Origin: Ahaetulla prasina
Lineage: Eukaryota; Chordata; Lepidosauria; Squamata; Colubridae
Direction of reading: 5' to 3'
NCBI RefSeq assembly: GCF_028640845.1
Contig: NC_080541.1
Location: forward strand, 142,432,464-142,496,463
DNA length: 64,000 nucleotides
A program made the translations under genes and the position numbers. Shown one piece after another: positions 34,895 to 46,699 of this stretch (positions are counted from its first letter, which is position 1; every line of letters starts with the position of its first letter). The notes under the pieces were generated by a model, which did no database searches, was not told where the DNA came from, and saw only the letters and a list, made by a program, of their open reading frames with translations.

Positions 34895-35095
34895 CAGGCA
34901 GTCCTCATTTAGTGACCAATGATTAAAAAACATAATTTTGCAACCAGCACTCATATATATGATATTTGCAGATCGATAAAGCCAAGAAAAGTTGAAGTAA
35001 GATCATAAGCACAGTTTTGGCGGCATCTAATGACTGCTTTACTTAATGAACAAGTTGCTAGTCCCAACTATAATCCACTAAGCAAGGACTACTTA
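34895..35095. mobile_element. TA-MITE, internally deleted
   Basis: CAGGCAGTCCTCATTTAGTG at the left end and AGCAAGGACTACTTATA at the right; only about 200 bp remain. Confidence 0.6.
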
Positions 35096-35689
35096 TACAT
35101 AATAAAGTAGAGATTTTTAAATGTAATGTCTTTAATTTTATGTCAGTATTTGAAAGAATCTGGATTGAATTATTGATCACGCACAAGGCAATTATAAATG
35201 CCCCAAACATTCCTGCATCTGTTCAATTATTTATGAGTTTAAGATACTTAAAATTTGCTTTTGGCTTCTAAGTATAACAGTCTCCAAAGCAGCTTATAAA
35301 CCCCTAGAAATTATCCTTGAAATACATTCACAATAAATAAAAAATGGCAAAATAAAATATTACTTTTTTTAAAAAAATCTGCTACAAGCAAAGCAAAAGC
35401 AGTTGAAGTATATGGCATAGGCAAATTAGTGGAAAACATCCATAGTGGGAATAGTTTATATCCAAGGTTTAACACAATAACAACAAAATAAATCTAGGAT
35501 CAACTCCATTATTGTATAAACTGTAAAAGCTAAGTTTAGAGAAGCTGCATTGGCAAAATAGTTCCTGTATCACACATCCCAGCTTCCAAAAACATCCCCC
35601 CCCCACCAGCCATCCAGTGTCTGCAACAAGATGTACTATATTCAGTAGCATCACTAACCTCTTCCCTTTCACAACTGCTTCACATTCTC

Positions 35690-35850
35690 TTTTTTTTTTT
35701 TTTTTGTTTACATTTATACCCCGCCCTTCTCCGAAGACTCAGGGCGGCTTACAATGTATAGGGCAATAGTCTCATTCTATTTGTATATATTTACAAAGTC
35801 AACTTATTGCCCCCCCAACAATCTGGGTCCTCATTTTACCTACCTAATCT
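35690..35850 (-). mobile_element. SINE 3' half, minus orientation
   Basis: Reverse complement of the 3' half of the SINE at 36167-36425 (TTACATTTATACCCCGCCCT, CAGGGCGGCTTACAATGTAT), with a T-rich end. Confidence 0.75.
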
Positions 35851-36166
35851 TGAAACCAGTTCATCCAGTTTGCCTCTTTTACTCTGATTAATGCGCTGTT
35901 TATAAGATTTGATGGCAAATAGACACAATGTTCTTAACCCTATCAGCCTGCATACTCACTGCATTAATGACAGGGTTAAAATCGCTAACGTGAAGGTACT
36001 CAAAGTTATTTTATGCATTTATTTTGAGCAATTGTTCTCAGTCATGATGGGGCCATGATTAATTAAACAGCCGATCTCCTGATTGAGGAGGAGGATTCAC
36101 TGAGGATTTTGTTCACGATTGCTAGACTATTATAGTGGAGTGATTAAACCAGTAGTGAGAAAAGTA

Positions 36167-36425
36167 AGGGCTGTAATAGCTCAGGCTGTTAGAAGCCTGT
36201 TATTAGAACACAGCAGCCTGCAATTACTGCAGGTTCAAGCCCGGCCCGAGGTTGACTCAGCCTTCCATCCTTTATAAGGTAGGTAAAATGAGGACCCAGA
36301 TTGTTGGGGGGGCAATAAGTTGACTTTGTAAATATACAAATAGAATGAGACTATTGCCTTATACACTGTAAGCCGCCCTGAGTCTTCGGAGAAGGGCGGG
36401 ATATAAATGTAAATAAATTAAAAAA
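36167..36425 (+). mobile_element. Full-length tRNA-derived SINE with CR1-type tail
   Basis: tRNA-like TAATAGCTCAGGCTGTTAGA (A box) and GCAGGTTCAAGCCCGGCCCG (B box), body TTGACTCAGCCTTCCATCCT, and tail AGCCGCCCTGAGTCTTCGGA ending in TAAATAAATTAAAAAAA. Confidence 0.85.
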
Positions 36426-36962
36426 AAGTGTAGCTTTCAGATGATGTAGGCCTAGGATTCCAATTAGCTTACCCAAACATCTGGGATAATAAGTGCTGCT
36501 ATCCAACATATATGGAAATTATAAATTCAGATGCTAGAAATTGCTAGTATTTCCTCTCCTTACAGGATATGATGATGGAATAGAGCTATGCAAAGGCATC
36601 TGGAGTAAAGAGCAAAGGTATGAAACATAGACCAATACCTATAATTATTGTTTGGGCTCTTTAATCACCATGGAAAAAAGAAAAAATATAAAGGGGATCT
36701 TACCCTTTTAGCGAAAGAGAAAAAATGATAGATACGCTAGGAATGCTTCTGTACTATTAAAAAATTTTTCTATACAGTGGATTTTTTTAATATAATTACA
36801 ATAGAAACAAATATTGATTTTTTAAAAAAATATAAGCACATATGTACAGCTATTTTATACATATGGTTTTATTTTTTCTACTCTAATAGGCTAACTGACC
36901 AAGGAAGACAAGAGTAATATTGGTGTTTTATGTTGCTTTGTCTAATTGACTGGAACAACTGG

Positions 36963-37013
36963 GAGAGGGGGAGGAGGAGGAGGGGGAGGAGGAGGAGGAG
37001 GAGGAGGAAGAAA
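36963..37013. repeat. (GGA)n tract
   Basis: About 15 imperfect GGA/GAG triplets. Confidence 0.9.
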
Positions 37014-37929
37014 CAGAGTTATTACTTTGGACATAGTGGATGTCAGTAGAGTTGGAATACAGAACAATGGCTTCCAATTCTCTCTTGTTGCCCAGCCCAT
37101 AACAGAGAAACAGTAAATTCCGCTCTAGATCAAAACCAACTTCAGTACATTTTTATCTAAATACATGATTAAAAGTATTACAGTTTAATGTTTAATTAAG
37201 CATTAATTCTTTTGCCCATCTTTTTTATCTGTGATTTAATTCATTTTCTTAACATGAGCTAAATGGTGGTTATGTCCTGTTTTCAGTGCTAGCAGTTGCA
37301 GCTTCCTCTATTGTGAATGGCCAATATTGTGTGTGAATTGTACACTCCAGTGGCAGCTGGTTTGTAAATGTGTAGTGTTAACCTTACAAGTCACAGCAAG
37401 TTTTTCTTAGGCTTTCTCCCTTGACACATCAGCTTCCGTTTCAGGGTTGGATTTTATTTCAGTAGCTGGTAAATTTGTTTCTAATAACTGTCGGCCTTCT
37501 TTAAAAAACGTTTCTTTCCCCATCATGGCAGCTCATAAACAATAGTTGAGAGTAGAAGAGCAGATGGAAGCTGTGCCAAAAAGAGGAAGGAAACTGGTAG
37601 CCAGATTGTAGAAATATGGGAAGTTCTTAGAGGGACAAAGGAAGAAAAGAGAATAAAGGAGTATTGTTATAGATGAAAGGCATGGATGTTGGAGGCTGAA
37701 GGAACATAGGGAAAGAGTGAAAATATTTATATAGATAAATGTTACTTAAAACATTTATATAGATAAAGGAGATGAAATTAGTTAATGAGGAGAACTAATA
37801 TAGGCAGGGCAGAAAGCCACAATATAGAAGGATGGGGAAGTAACTAAAATTTATAACACATTTTGATATTTGATTAATTGCATTTATATCCTGTATTTCT
37901 TTTTAGAAATAGATGGAGAACATAAGGTT

Positions 37930-38065
37930 CTCTCCTCCTATTTTCCCTACCAAAACAAGTCTGAGAAGTGGGTTGGGCTGAAAGACAGTGACTGGTCCAA
38001 AGTCATCAAGCTGGTTTCTCTGCCTAAGGGAAGAACAGAAATAATATTTATTAGCCCTTGTGCTT
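37930..38065 (-). mobile_element. SINE fragment, minus orientation
   Basis: GAAGTGGGTTGGGCTGAAAG, then ACAGTGACTGGTCCAAAGTC and a TGCCTAAGGGAAGAACAGAA end match the reverse of the 26885 SINE family. The open frame here is therefore repeat-derived, not a gene. Confidence 0.6.
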
Positions 38066-38935
38066 TCAAAGAAAGCAAACCAAAATTTATCAGCCTATAA
38101 TTTTAGAGGTTCTGCATCCTAGTTTACCATTAAAACAGTAAACATGTCTTTGTTGAACTGGGATGCAAAACCTTCTGTCAAAACTTGGCACAAGCAATGT
38201 TGTTTAGCAACTGACACCAAGTTTGAACGAGCACTTTTGAAGTATCAGAGAACAGGTTTGGTGTTTGGAACCTTCTTGAGAAAAACAGTTTATAGATGTC
38301 AAAATGCAACTTGTTCCCTGTTCTTTCATTTTGTATATTTGTAGTTTGCAAGACTGTCGTTTCTAATATATCCCTAGAATATGTAATGACCAAAAGTCCT
38401 CAGTCATCAAATTAGCAGAATTATCTTGGTGATCATCAACAGGTGTCTAGAAGGACTTTTAGCATTAAAGATAACAATTTTCCACCTCTTTTAACACCTG
38501 CCTCTGAAATTAATCAAGGTAAATCAATAGTATTTGCAATCTGAGATATATCGGTATCTTGACAATAACTTTAGGTTTCGGACAGCATGCCACTAAATGA
38601 AGCAACTGCAAAATTATGGAAAAATGTATTACTAAATGATTAATTTGAGTTATAATTAAATATGTATAATTCAGTGGTTTCTTACCAATGGAAGATATTA
38701 ATTAAAGAATTTAATTAATTAATTTAACTGATTAAATAAAAAATTTAAATTAATTAAATAGTCTCTTAAAAGCCAATAAGTCATTGGGATTTATTACAAA
38801 TAAATCTTAATAGCATTAGAATTTGATGGCACTGAAAGAGTAACTGGATTATATTTCCATTAAGGCAAGGGTTGGCCATACAGCATCATGACATCCCTAA
38901 ATGATATGAATGATCACTTTGCAACATCTGCATCT

Positions 38936-39280
38936 ATGTAAAGATAAAGGTAAAGGTTTCCCTATCCAGTCATGTCCAACTTTAGGGTGTGGTGCTCATC
39001 TCCATTTTTTGGTTGAGAGAGCCAGCACAGTTCAAAGACATTTTTGTGGTTGTGTGACCAGCATGGCTATATGTCAAAGGCTCATGGAATGCTGTTACTT
39101 TCCCACTGAAGTGGTACCTATTAATCTACTCACATTTGCATGCTCTTGAACTGCTAGATGGGCAGGAGCTTGGGCAAGTAATGAGGGCTCAACTTGCCAT
39201 GCAGTGGGGTCTTAAACACAGGCAGTCAGCTTTCCAACAGACAAGCTCAGTGTCTTTAACCACTGAGCCATCATCATCCC
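38936..39280 (-). mobile_element. Sauria-type SINE, diverged
   Basis: In plus orientation it starts AAGATAAAGGTAAAGGTTTC and ends CTTTAACCACTGAGCCATCA, the reverse of a Sauria SINE. Confidence 0.72.
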
Positions 39281-39487
39281 ATTCTCTATGCCATCCTGCT
39301 CTCTATCTATCATGACTAAAATCACAGAAAAGGCAACTGTCAAAAATCTTTGTTTGGAAATAAGAATAATTGGGGGCATTAGCAACATTTGTGCAATGGC
39401 TAAAGTTTACTGGAATTGAAGCAATGTATCAGTTTTATAAATAAAAATTGCCTAAAATCAGGACTGACTCCTGCTTATAATCTAGAT

Positions 39488-39622
39488 CAGGGGTGTCAAA
39501 CTCGCGGTGTCATGGCAGCGTCACATGATGTGTCAGAACTTTTTTTCCCTTTGTTAAACTGGGTGTGGGCATGGCTAGTGTGTGATGCATCTGGCCCATG
39601 GGATGCGAATTTGACAGCCTTG
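39488..39622. mobile_element. hAT-type MITE, 135 bp
   Basis: CAGGGGTGTCAAACTCG / ATTTGACAGCCTTG ends, flanked by atctagat and gcctagat. Confidence 0.6.
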
Positions 39623-40842
39623 GCCTAGATGAAATATAGCATGCTAAAGGTGAATCCAAGGAAGTCTGAAGGTTTGTTGGTTAGACATGGCTTTGTCCAA
39701 TTGGAGGGAACTTTCTAGTTCCAGATGGGGTTGCATTCCCTGAAAGGTTTGCAGTTTGGGGTATTTATGGATCCTCAAGTGATCCATGTGTATGGAAGCA
39801 AGGAACACATTTTTTCATCAGCTCTTGATTTACCGACTTCATCCGCAACTAACCTGGCTTACTTCAAGAATAGATTACTGCAATAGACTTTATTTGGGGA
39901 TACATCTGAAAGAAATATATAGAAATTGTAACAGATCCAAAATGCATTAGTTAGACTTTTGTTGAGTGTTCCCTGTCAGATATATATGACACTTCAGTTA
40001 CAACAGCTACATCTCTTTACAGCTTGGTTCTTGTCTATCTGGAGGAACAACTTCCCCATTATCACCTGTGAGCTTCATTTGTTTGCTTCATTTGGATTTA
40101 TAATGAGTACTCCTAAGAAAGGAATATCAGCTGGAAACATGTATAGTAAGGACCTTTTCAGTGGCAGCATTAAAACTGGAATTTCCTTTCACCCATAGTG
40201 CAGGCTTCATATTCCATCCTTACTGTTTTTTCCTCATTGATATTAATGCTGTTTGGCAATCTATATTTTATACACACACACAGAGAGAGAGAGAGAGAGT
40301 ATATGGTGTTATTTTTATAAAACTCTTCTGGAAATTTTTCAGTTTATGTTTTACAGAAAGAGTAAATTGCATTTTGGGTTTTCTAGGCAATGCAGGACTA
40401 GAACTCTTCAAGTTTCAAACTTAAAACTTGGTTCTTTACCTGATTTTGAACATATGCATCTAAAGTAACTCACATACCTTAATTGCTATAATGTTCCCAA
40501 TTTCTAGCCACAGGAGTTTCTATCATTCCAAAAGAGCTGCTTGGTTGTGTTATGTGTATGGATGACATCCTATTCTCAGTCCTATCATCACACTCATGCA
40601 AATTTCTAAATTACCTTGCTCAGTGAAAACAGAGCATTCTGCTTTTAATTCAGAGCAGAAGTATCTATCCACTTCTGTAAACTCTGATGACTAATGCACT
40701 GAGCATGTGAAACCAATTAAAATTAAGTCTGTTGTTGGTCCAGTTCAAAACACTGTTAGAAATCTTTGGGGTAATGATTAGTTAGTTTCTTGGCTAGCAT
40801 GTCTTTTCAACTATGCTAACCCTATCTGGAGTATGTACACGT

Positions 40843-42736
40843 TACCCCAAAAATAAGACCAGGTCTTTTTTTTTTTTTAAATATACTTTATTGAACTTTT
40901 TTACATTAAAAGCATTAAAAAAGGAAAAAGAAAAGCTTATATCATTTAACAGCTATTTGTGGTGTTTTTCATCTGACAATAATCCGTGCAATAATGACAA
41001 ACATTAAATTCTACATATTTATATTCTTATTTTATCTATTGATTATGCTTAGTAACTAAATATTCCTATCTCCTTTCCATCCATCCATACCACCGTTCCC
41101 ATATACCATAAAATACTGATCTCTCTTTACCCTTCAGACTCAGAGTTAGTTTGTCCATTTCTGCGCAATTCATAATCTTTTGTATAATAAGTCTCTCTGA
41201 GGGCACACATGGCTGTTTCCAGCATTGAGCAAAGGCCATCCTAGCAGCAGTTAATATATGTAATATTAAATATTTTATACTCTTCAAGTATTTTTTTTTA
41301 AATCCCCAATAAAAAAAGTTCGGGTTCTAGATCTAATTGTTCATTTGTAATTTCTTGTAGCCACTTTTTAATTTTTAACCAATATTTACGTAATTCGGGG
41401 CAGGACCACCACATATGGTAATATGTTCCATCTTTATTTTTACATTTCCAGCATATGGGAGACATTTTGGGATACATTTTCGCTAGTCTCGAAGGGGGCA
41501 GGTGCCACCTGTAGAACATTTTATATGCATTTTCTTTGTATGCTGCTGATTCACCCAAATAATTTAGATTTGAATAAAATGCTAAAATATAAAGATCTAT
41601 TAGATATTCATGGAAAATTAAAAACACTACAGGACCTCCAAGAACAAGGACTACGGGTTGACTGGTGGGCCTATCTTCAGTTACAAAATCAATACAAACA
41701 AGATATAAAAGAATATGGAATATATCTTAAACCACAGCAATTAGATAAAATTTTACTAGGGCCAGACAAAAAAAATATTACCCAAATTTATAAATACTTG
41801 CTAGAAGTAGAATTGGAAGAAGAAGTAGTGAAAGGATGTATGATTGCATGGGGCCAAAATATTGGACATAATATAAATTTATCAGATTGGGAGAAAATAT
41901 GGAACAGAAATTATAAATTAACAAAACCAGGCCTTATTTTCTTTTGGGCCCCAAAATAAGCACTAGGGCTTATTTTGGGGGGATCTCTCCCCCCCCCATG
42001 TACAGGAGGCCCACTTCTTCTGGTTGCTCGTGGGGGGCAGGAGGCCGCGTGGTGCTGACTCACGCGCCCCACACCAACTTTCCTCAGGGCCCTTGCAGCC
42101 AGGCCACCCGTGCCCCAACTCCTGCCTCACCTTGCAGAGGTGACTCCAGCAGCCCCATCCAGCAAGACTCTGCATGGCCACCGGCCCACTTCTTCTGCTT
42201 GCTTGCGGCCACAATGCAGCAGGAGGCCGAGCAACATATTGGTGCTGTGACCATGAACGAGGCGAGGTGGCGGGTGGAGCTGCCCTTTGTGCCACGCCCT
42301 GGCTTATCTTAAGGCCGCTGCAGCCAGGCCGACCACACCCTGACACATGCCTCACCTTGCAACCACGGTACCAACACCAGAACACCACTCTGCCTCTTGC
42401 TTCATTGCGGCTGCAAGCAACCAGAAGATGTGGGCCTGTGCCTATGTGGGTTCCTGCTGCAATGGCTGTTCGGTGCTGCCGCTATGCGGCAGGTGTTGGA
42501 GTATGGATGGCCTGGCTGCAGAGGCCCTGAGGTAAGCAGGTGTGAGGTGCATGAGGTGGCTCCAGCACTATCCCACCTCATGGCCACAGCACTGAAAGCA
42601 ACCAGATGAAATGGGCGGGTGGCTGCTTGCGCAGGCTCTTAAGTAGGGCTTATTTTTGGGGATAGGACTTATATTATGCACATACATTAAAAACCATGCT
42701 AGGGCTTATTTTCAGGATAGGTCTTATTTTTGGGGA
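40843..42736. mobile_element. DNA transposon (CCCCAAAAATAAGACC ends) split by an L1
   Basis: Inverted ends TTACCCCAAAAATAAGACC / GGTCTTATTTTTGGGGAAA. The GC-rich interior (42000-42640) has three imperfect copies of a CCACTTCTTCTGGTTGCTYG...GCAGCCAGGCC unit. The left end is separated from the rest by the L1 at 40868-41925. No transposase seen. Confidence 0.65.
40868..41925. mobile_element. Twin-primed (5'-inverted) L1 insertion
   Basis: The 3' part is on the minus strand: MFYRWHLPPSRLAKMYP, then CWKCKNKDGTYYHMWWSCPE, ending with AATAAA and poly(A) at 40868-40880. The piece of ORF2 that should precede it is on the plus strand at about 41560-41925 (VDWWAYLQLQNQYKQDIKEY ... WEKIWNRNYKLT). The likely target duplication is ACCAGGTCTT / ACCAGGCCTT at the two outer ends. 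Confidence 0.8.
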
Positions 42737-42739
42737 AAA

Positions 42740-43540
42740 CAAGTTATTCATTCAATTTATCCTGTTGTCTGTCTCAAATAACACAACTCTGGGTGACTAA
42801 CAACACTTGAAAACAAGATAAAAACATAAAGCCGTAAATATTACCAACTGCAGCCATCTGACACAATTGACAGCCATAATACAGACTCAACCACAAGCCC
42901 AGGGCCCCAGGTTCAGTAACAAAACTAGTTTCAAGATCTGGCCATGAGAGTCAGGGGAATGATATACAGAAGATGGGCACCACAACAGAAAAGTCGCCCT
43001 TCCTGAGTTCCAACTGATGACACTCCCTAACAGAGGGAGGGAATTTAGAGCATACCTCTCCTGTCAGAGTTTAAATAGGTGGTAAGACAATTCTTTTCCA
43101 CTAAGGAAGCTGATTAAGAATTCCTATTTAGTGAGTACCCTTTAGCCTGCATTCTGAATAAATCATTTAGCGTATTTTTTTTTTACTTGTCTCTAGGCAT
43201 GGCTGCAATATGGCCCACTGATATCTTTTGCCTAGCCCTATGATGTTGCCTTCATCCTGTGAGCAGGGATTTAAGTCATCCTTAGTTATATATTGTTAAA
43301 TATAGCTATATTGTTAAAGCAGTCTTTCCCCAATTAATTCAGGCATTTAAGTGCACCCTCCACTTATCTAAAATCTTGCTAGGCTTTGTCACCTATTGCC
43401 TTAGGGAAGGCAATTGTAAAGAATTGGAACAAAGGTATTAGAACAGGAATCAGCAATGGGTTCAGAAAATTTCATGCTACTGTAGTTTTCTGCCACCTCA
43501 AGGATGGGTGATATTGCAAAAAGCACATTTTAGTTGTTGG
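42740..43540. other. Intergenic sequence, nothing assigned
   Basis: No gene or clear repeat recognised. Confidence 0.3.
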
Positions 43541-43544
43541 ACAA

Positions 43545-43640
43545 ACTCTAAAGACAGTGGAGAACACTGGAGCCTGCATACTGCAGTCCATGGGTTTGCA
43601 AGGAGTCAGACATGGCTTAGCGCCTGAGCAACAACAAACT
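43545..43640 (+). mobile_element. Bov-B LINE 3' fragment
   Basis: GCATACTGCAGTCCATGGGT then GCAAGGAGTCAGACATGGCT and TAGCGCCTGAGCAACAACAA is the well-known Bov-B 3' end pattern. Confidence 0.65.
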
Positions 43641-43644
43641 TTTT

Positions 43645-45670
43645 AGCTGATGGAATTAGCATGTAAGAGGAACAGCAACCAAATTTTCTCCTCTTTCCCC
43701 ACAAGGAACATCAAGAAAAAAAGGATAGCCCATTGTTGTTTGGAGCTTCACATGGAAGCTTCCACTTACTGAGGGGAAGGGAGAAACTGATGGCTGTATT
43801 ATACATGACATTTGCATCCATCTGGCATGACTGCTGCTCCACTGTATTCTTATACAGTATTATCTTTCATAGGCAGTTAAGGTAATTTTCTTCCAGCTTA
43901 GTACTGCCATAGTTGAATTGGCAAAATCTTGATCTTGTGATGCTGGAATTCCACAAAACTGAGTGAGCTTTTCTTCCCCCCCCCCCCATTCACAATTTTT
44001 TTGTTTTGTTTCACCCTGCCTCCCATTGTCTGGACTTGGAAGAACAGAATAGTGAAAGGATTTTTTTGCACACTTTTGTTGGATTGTAGAAAATCCTCAT
44101 TAGCTCATGGGATTTCCTGCCTACTCCCAATCTTGTCAGATTACTGGGAGGTAATACAATTGCAGAGCTGACTTCAAGACATTTTCGAATGATTACCAAA
44201 TAAGAAACTCATTGATGGAAGGATCTGGATAATATTCTTGTTAATTTCATTTCTTAGCCGTTAAGGAAGAACTATAAAACCACCAAACTAGCATTTTCCT
44301 TTTCCAATCTCAAGTTCAGGGAGAGAGCTGAGATAGCATTTCTACTATTGGGGAAACAGAGTCACAGCCTCTCAAAGCAAATAAAATCTACCCTACTAGC
44401 AGTCTTAACTTTTCTGAACTAGAAATAAATTGATTAGTATCTTCAGTAGTACTGACATTAGAGAGCTGTAGCTGTTTTCAAACTGCTATAGAAACTTAAA
44501 GCAGAAGAACCCTTATTCTCTGAACAAAAGTATGATTTCCTAAATACAACAGAACAGTGATGGGTAATATTTGATACTGTTGCAGGTGGTCTGAAAATCC
44601 TCTCTTTTTGTGTGTAATTATGTCACAGTACTGGTATGTTGGAGAAGGCTACTTATAGTACATAGTAGCCACACCTAAATAGACAGAGAAGCAGTGACAA
44701 CTTTCACTACAGGGTGTGGTCTTGGTTTTGCCTGACTTTCCAGTGTCTTCTAAATAGAACAACAGGAACAGTTTTAAGGGAAAAGAATATACAAGATATC
44801 TGATGTTCTCTTTCTTAATCTATATCTCTAGAGATGTTAAGAGTTAAACTTTAATCATTTTGTCACATTTCACATAGGTATCCATAAAAAAAATCTGCAG
44901 AGGACCAAGGCAGTTTTTTTTTAAAAAAAGCTGACCAAATACTGCTATGTAGACTCAGGATCTGAGTGCTGCACAGATCCAGAAGTTTCAAGGCTTAACT
45001 ATTGAAAATTTATGTCCTAAAATCTTTAATTGTATACTCAAGAATCTCCAGCACTATCTGTGTTGGCACTTGTACTCGGAAGCATACAACAGTCAAATAT
45101 AAAAAGGTCAATTGTTGAACCTGGGTTATAGTAAGAGTTGGCTTGAACACTGTAGTAGGCTATGGTTTGTTTAACCATTGTTGATTGAATAAATCATAAG
45201 TGGCTAAATTTGCAAGGAGCAAACGAAAGCTTGTACATCACATTGACTGGATTTAAAGAATATGTAAACCAAGCAATTTACTTGATAGCTAATGAAAGCT
45301 TTCACAACTTTTTCATTTTTTTAAAAAAATGGGAATTTCCCCCAATTTACCTATCATTCAAGATTTTTAAAATTTTATTTATATTTTTAAATTTAAATTT
45401 TAAAATTGACACCACTATCTATGGGTATGCTTGTAACCCAATTATTTTGAATGGAAAGTGAGGAAAAAGCTATCGTGGGTCGAATCAAAGAAGCCCATGA
45501 CAATACATGCCAAAATGGAGATTCTTTATTCTGGAGATCAGAGAAATGTATTTACACTGATTTTTGCTAATTTAATTGAAGCCAGTTAGAAGTTATTCAC
45601 AAAAGTTCAAAAGAAGTTATTTAAAATGAATGAATGATGCATTCCAGTTCATCTTTCATGTAACAAGGCA
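43645..45670. other. AT-rich intergenic sequence, nothing assigned
   Basis: No supported exon. A poly(C) run lies at 43977-43987. Confidence 0.3.
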
Positions 45671-45673
45671 AAT

Positions 45674-46068
<395 letters not shown>

Positions 46069-46481
46069 TCAGTTTGTCTCACAAGTAATAAGTAAGTAAA
46101 ATCAGCAAAGATTGAGATAGTTAAGAAGATACGTGATGCTTAAATTTCATTTCTTTGATGATGAAATGATCTTAATTGCCTAGTAGTAGATATTTACTGG
46201 CTTATATCTCAATAATTAAAACCAAGAATATAGTAAATACAGAATATACTTATGTGAATTGATTTTCACAATTTACCATGAAATCTAATAATCAGAGGTG
46301 TAGTAGTGGTGCCACCTTGTGTCTCAAAGCCTGAACATTCATCTTCTAATTAATGATAAAAGGTCTCCTGAGATGCTTAGGAATTTTTCCTTCAGATTTA
46401 TAGATAAACTAGCAACTTACATGAAGATTATTACAATTGCTCTCTGCTATATAATTAAATTTCATCATGAACAAATACATA

Positions 46482-46687
46482 CAGGTAGTTCTTGATTTGC
46501 AACTTGTTGCTTAGCAAATGTTTAAAGTTATGATCGACTCACCAAAAGGAACTTATGACCCAGTTCCAAAGTTCTCCCCCATCACATTGCCATTTTTGGG
46601 GTCCTTGGCAACCGGCCTGCATTTATGGCCTTTTGCAGCATAAATGGACACAGGCTCCATTATGACTGTAAATCGAGGATTATCTTT
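46482..46687. mobile_element. TA-MITE family copy, short
   Basis: CAGGTAGTTCTTGATTTGCA at the left end and GTAAATCGAGGATTATC at the right. Confidence 0.6.
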
Positions 46688-46699
46688 ATATGAAAGAAA

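Noticed and set aside
37870..38100. Plus-strand open frame of 76 codons
   Set aside because: The central part is a reversed SINE core, so the frame is repeat-derived.
41944..42609. Several overlapping open frames in a GC-rich block
   Set aside because: They lie inside a repetitive DNA-transposon interior with tandem units and no conserved domain.
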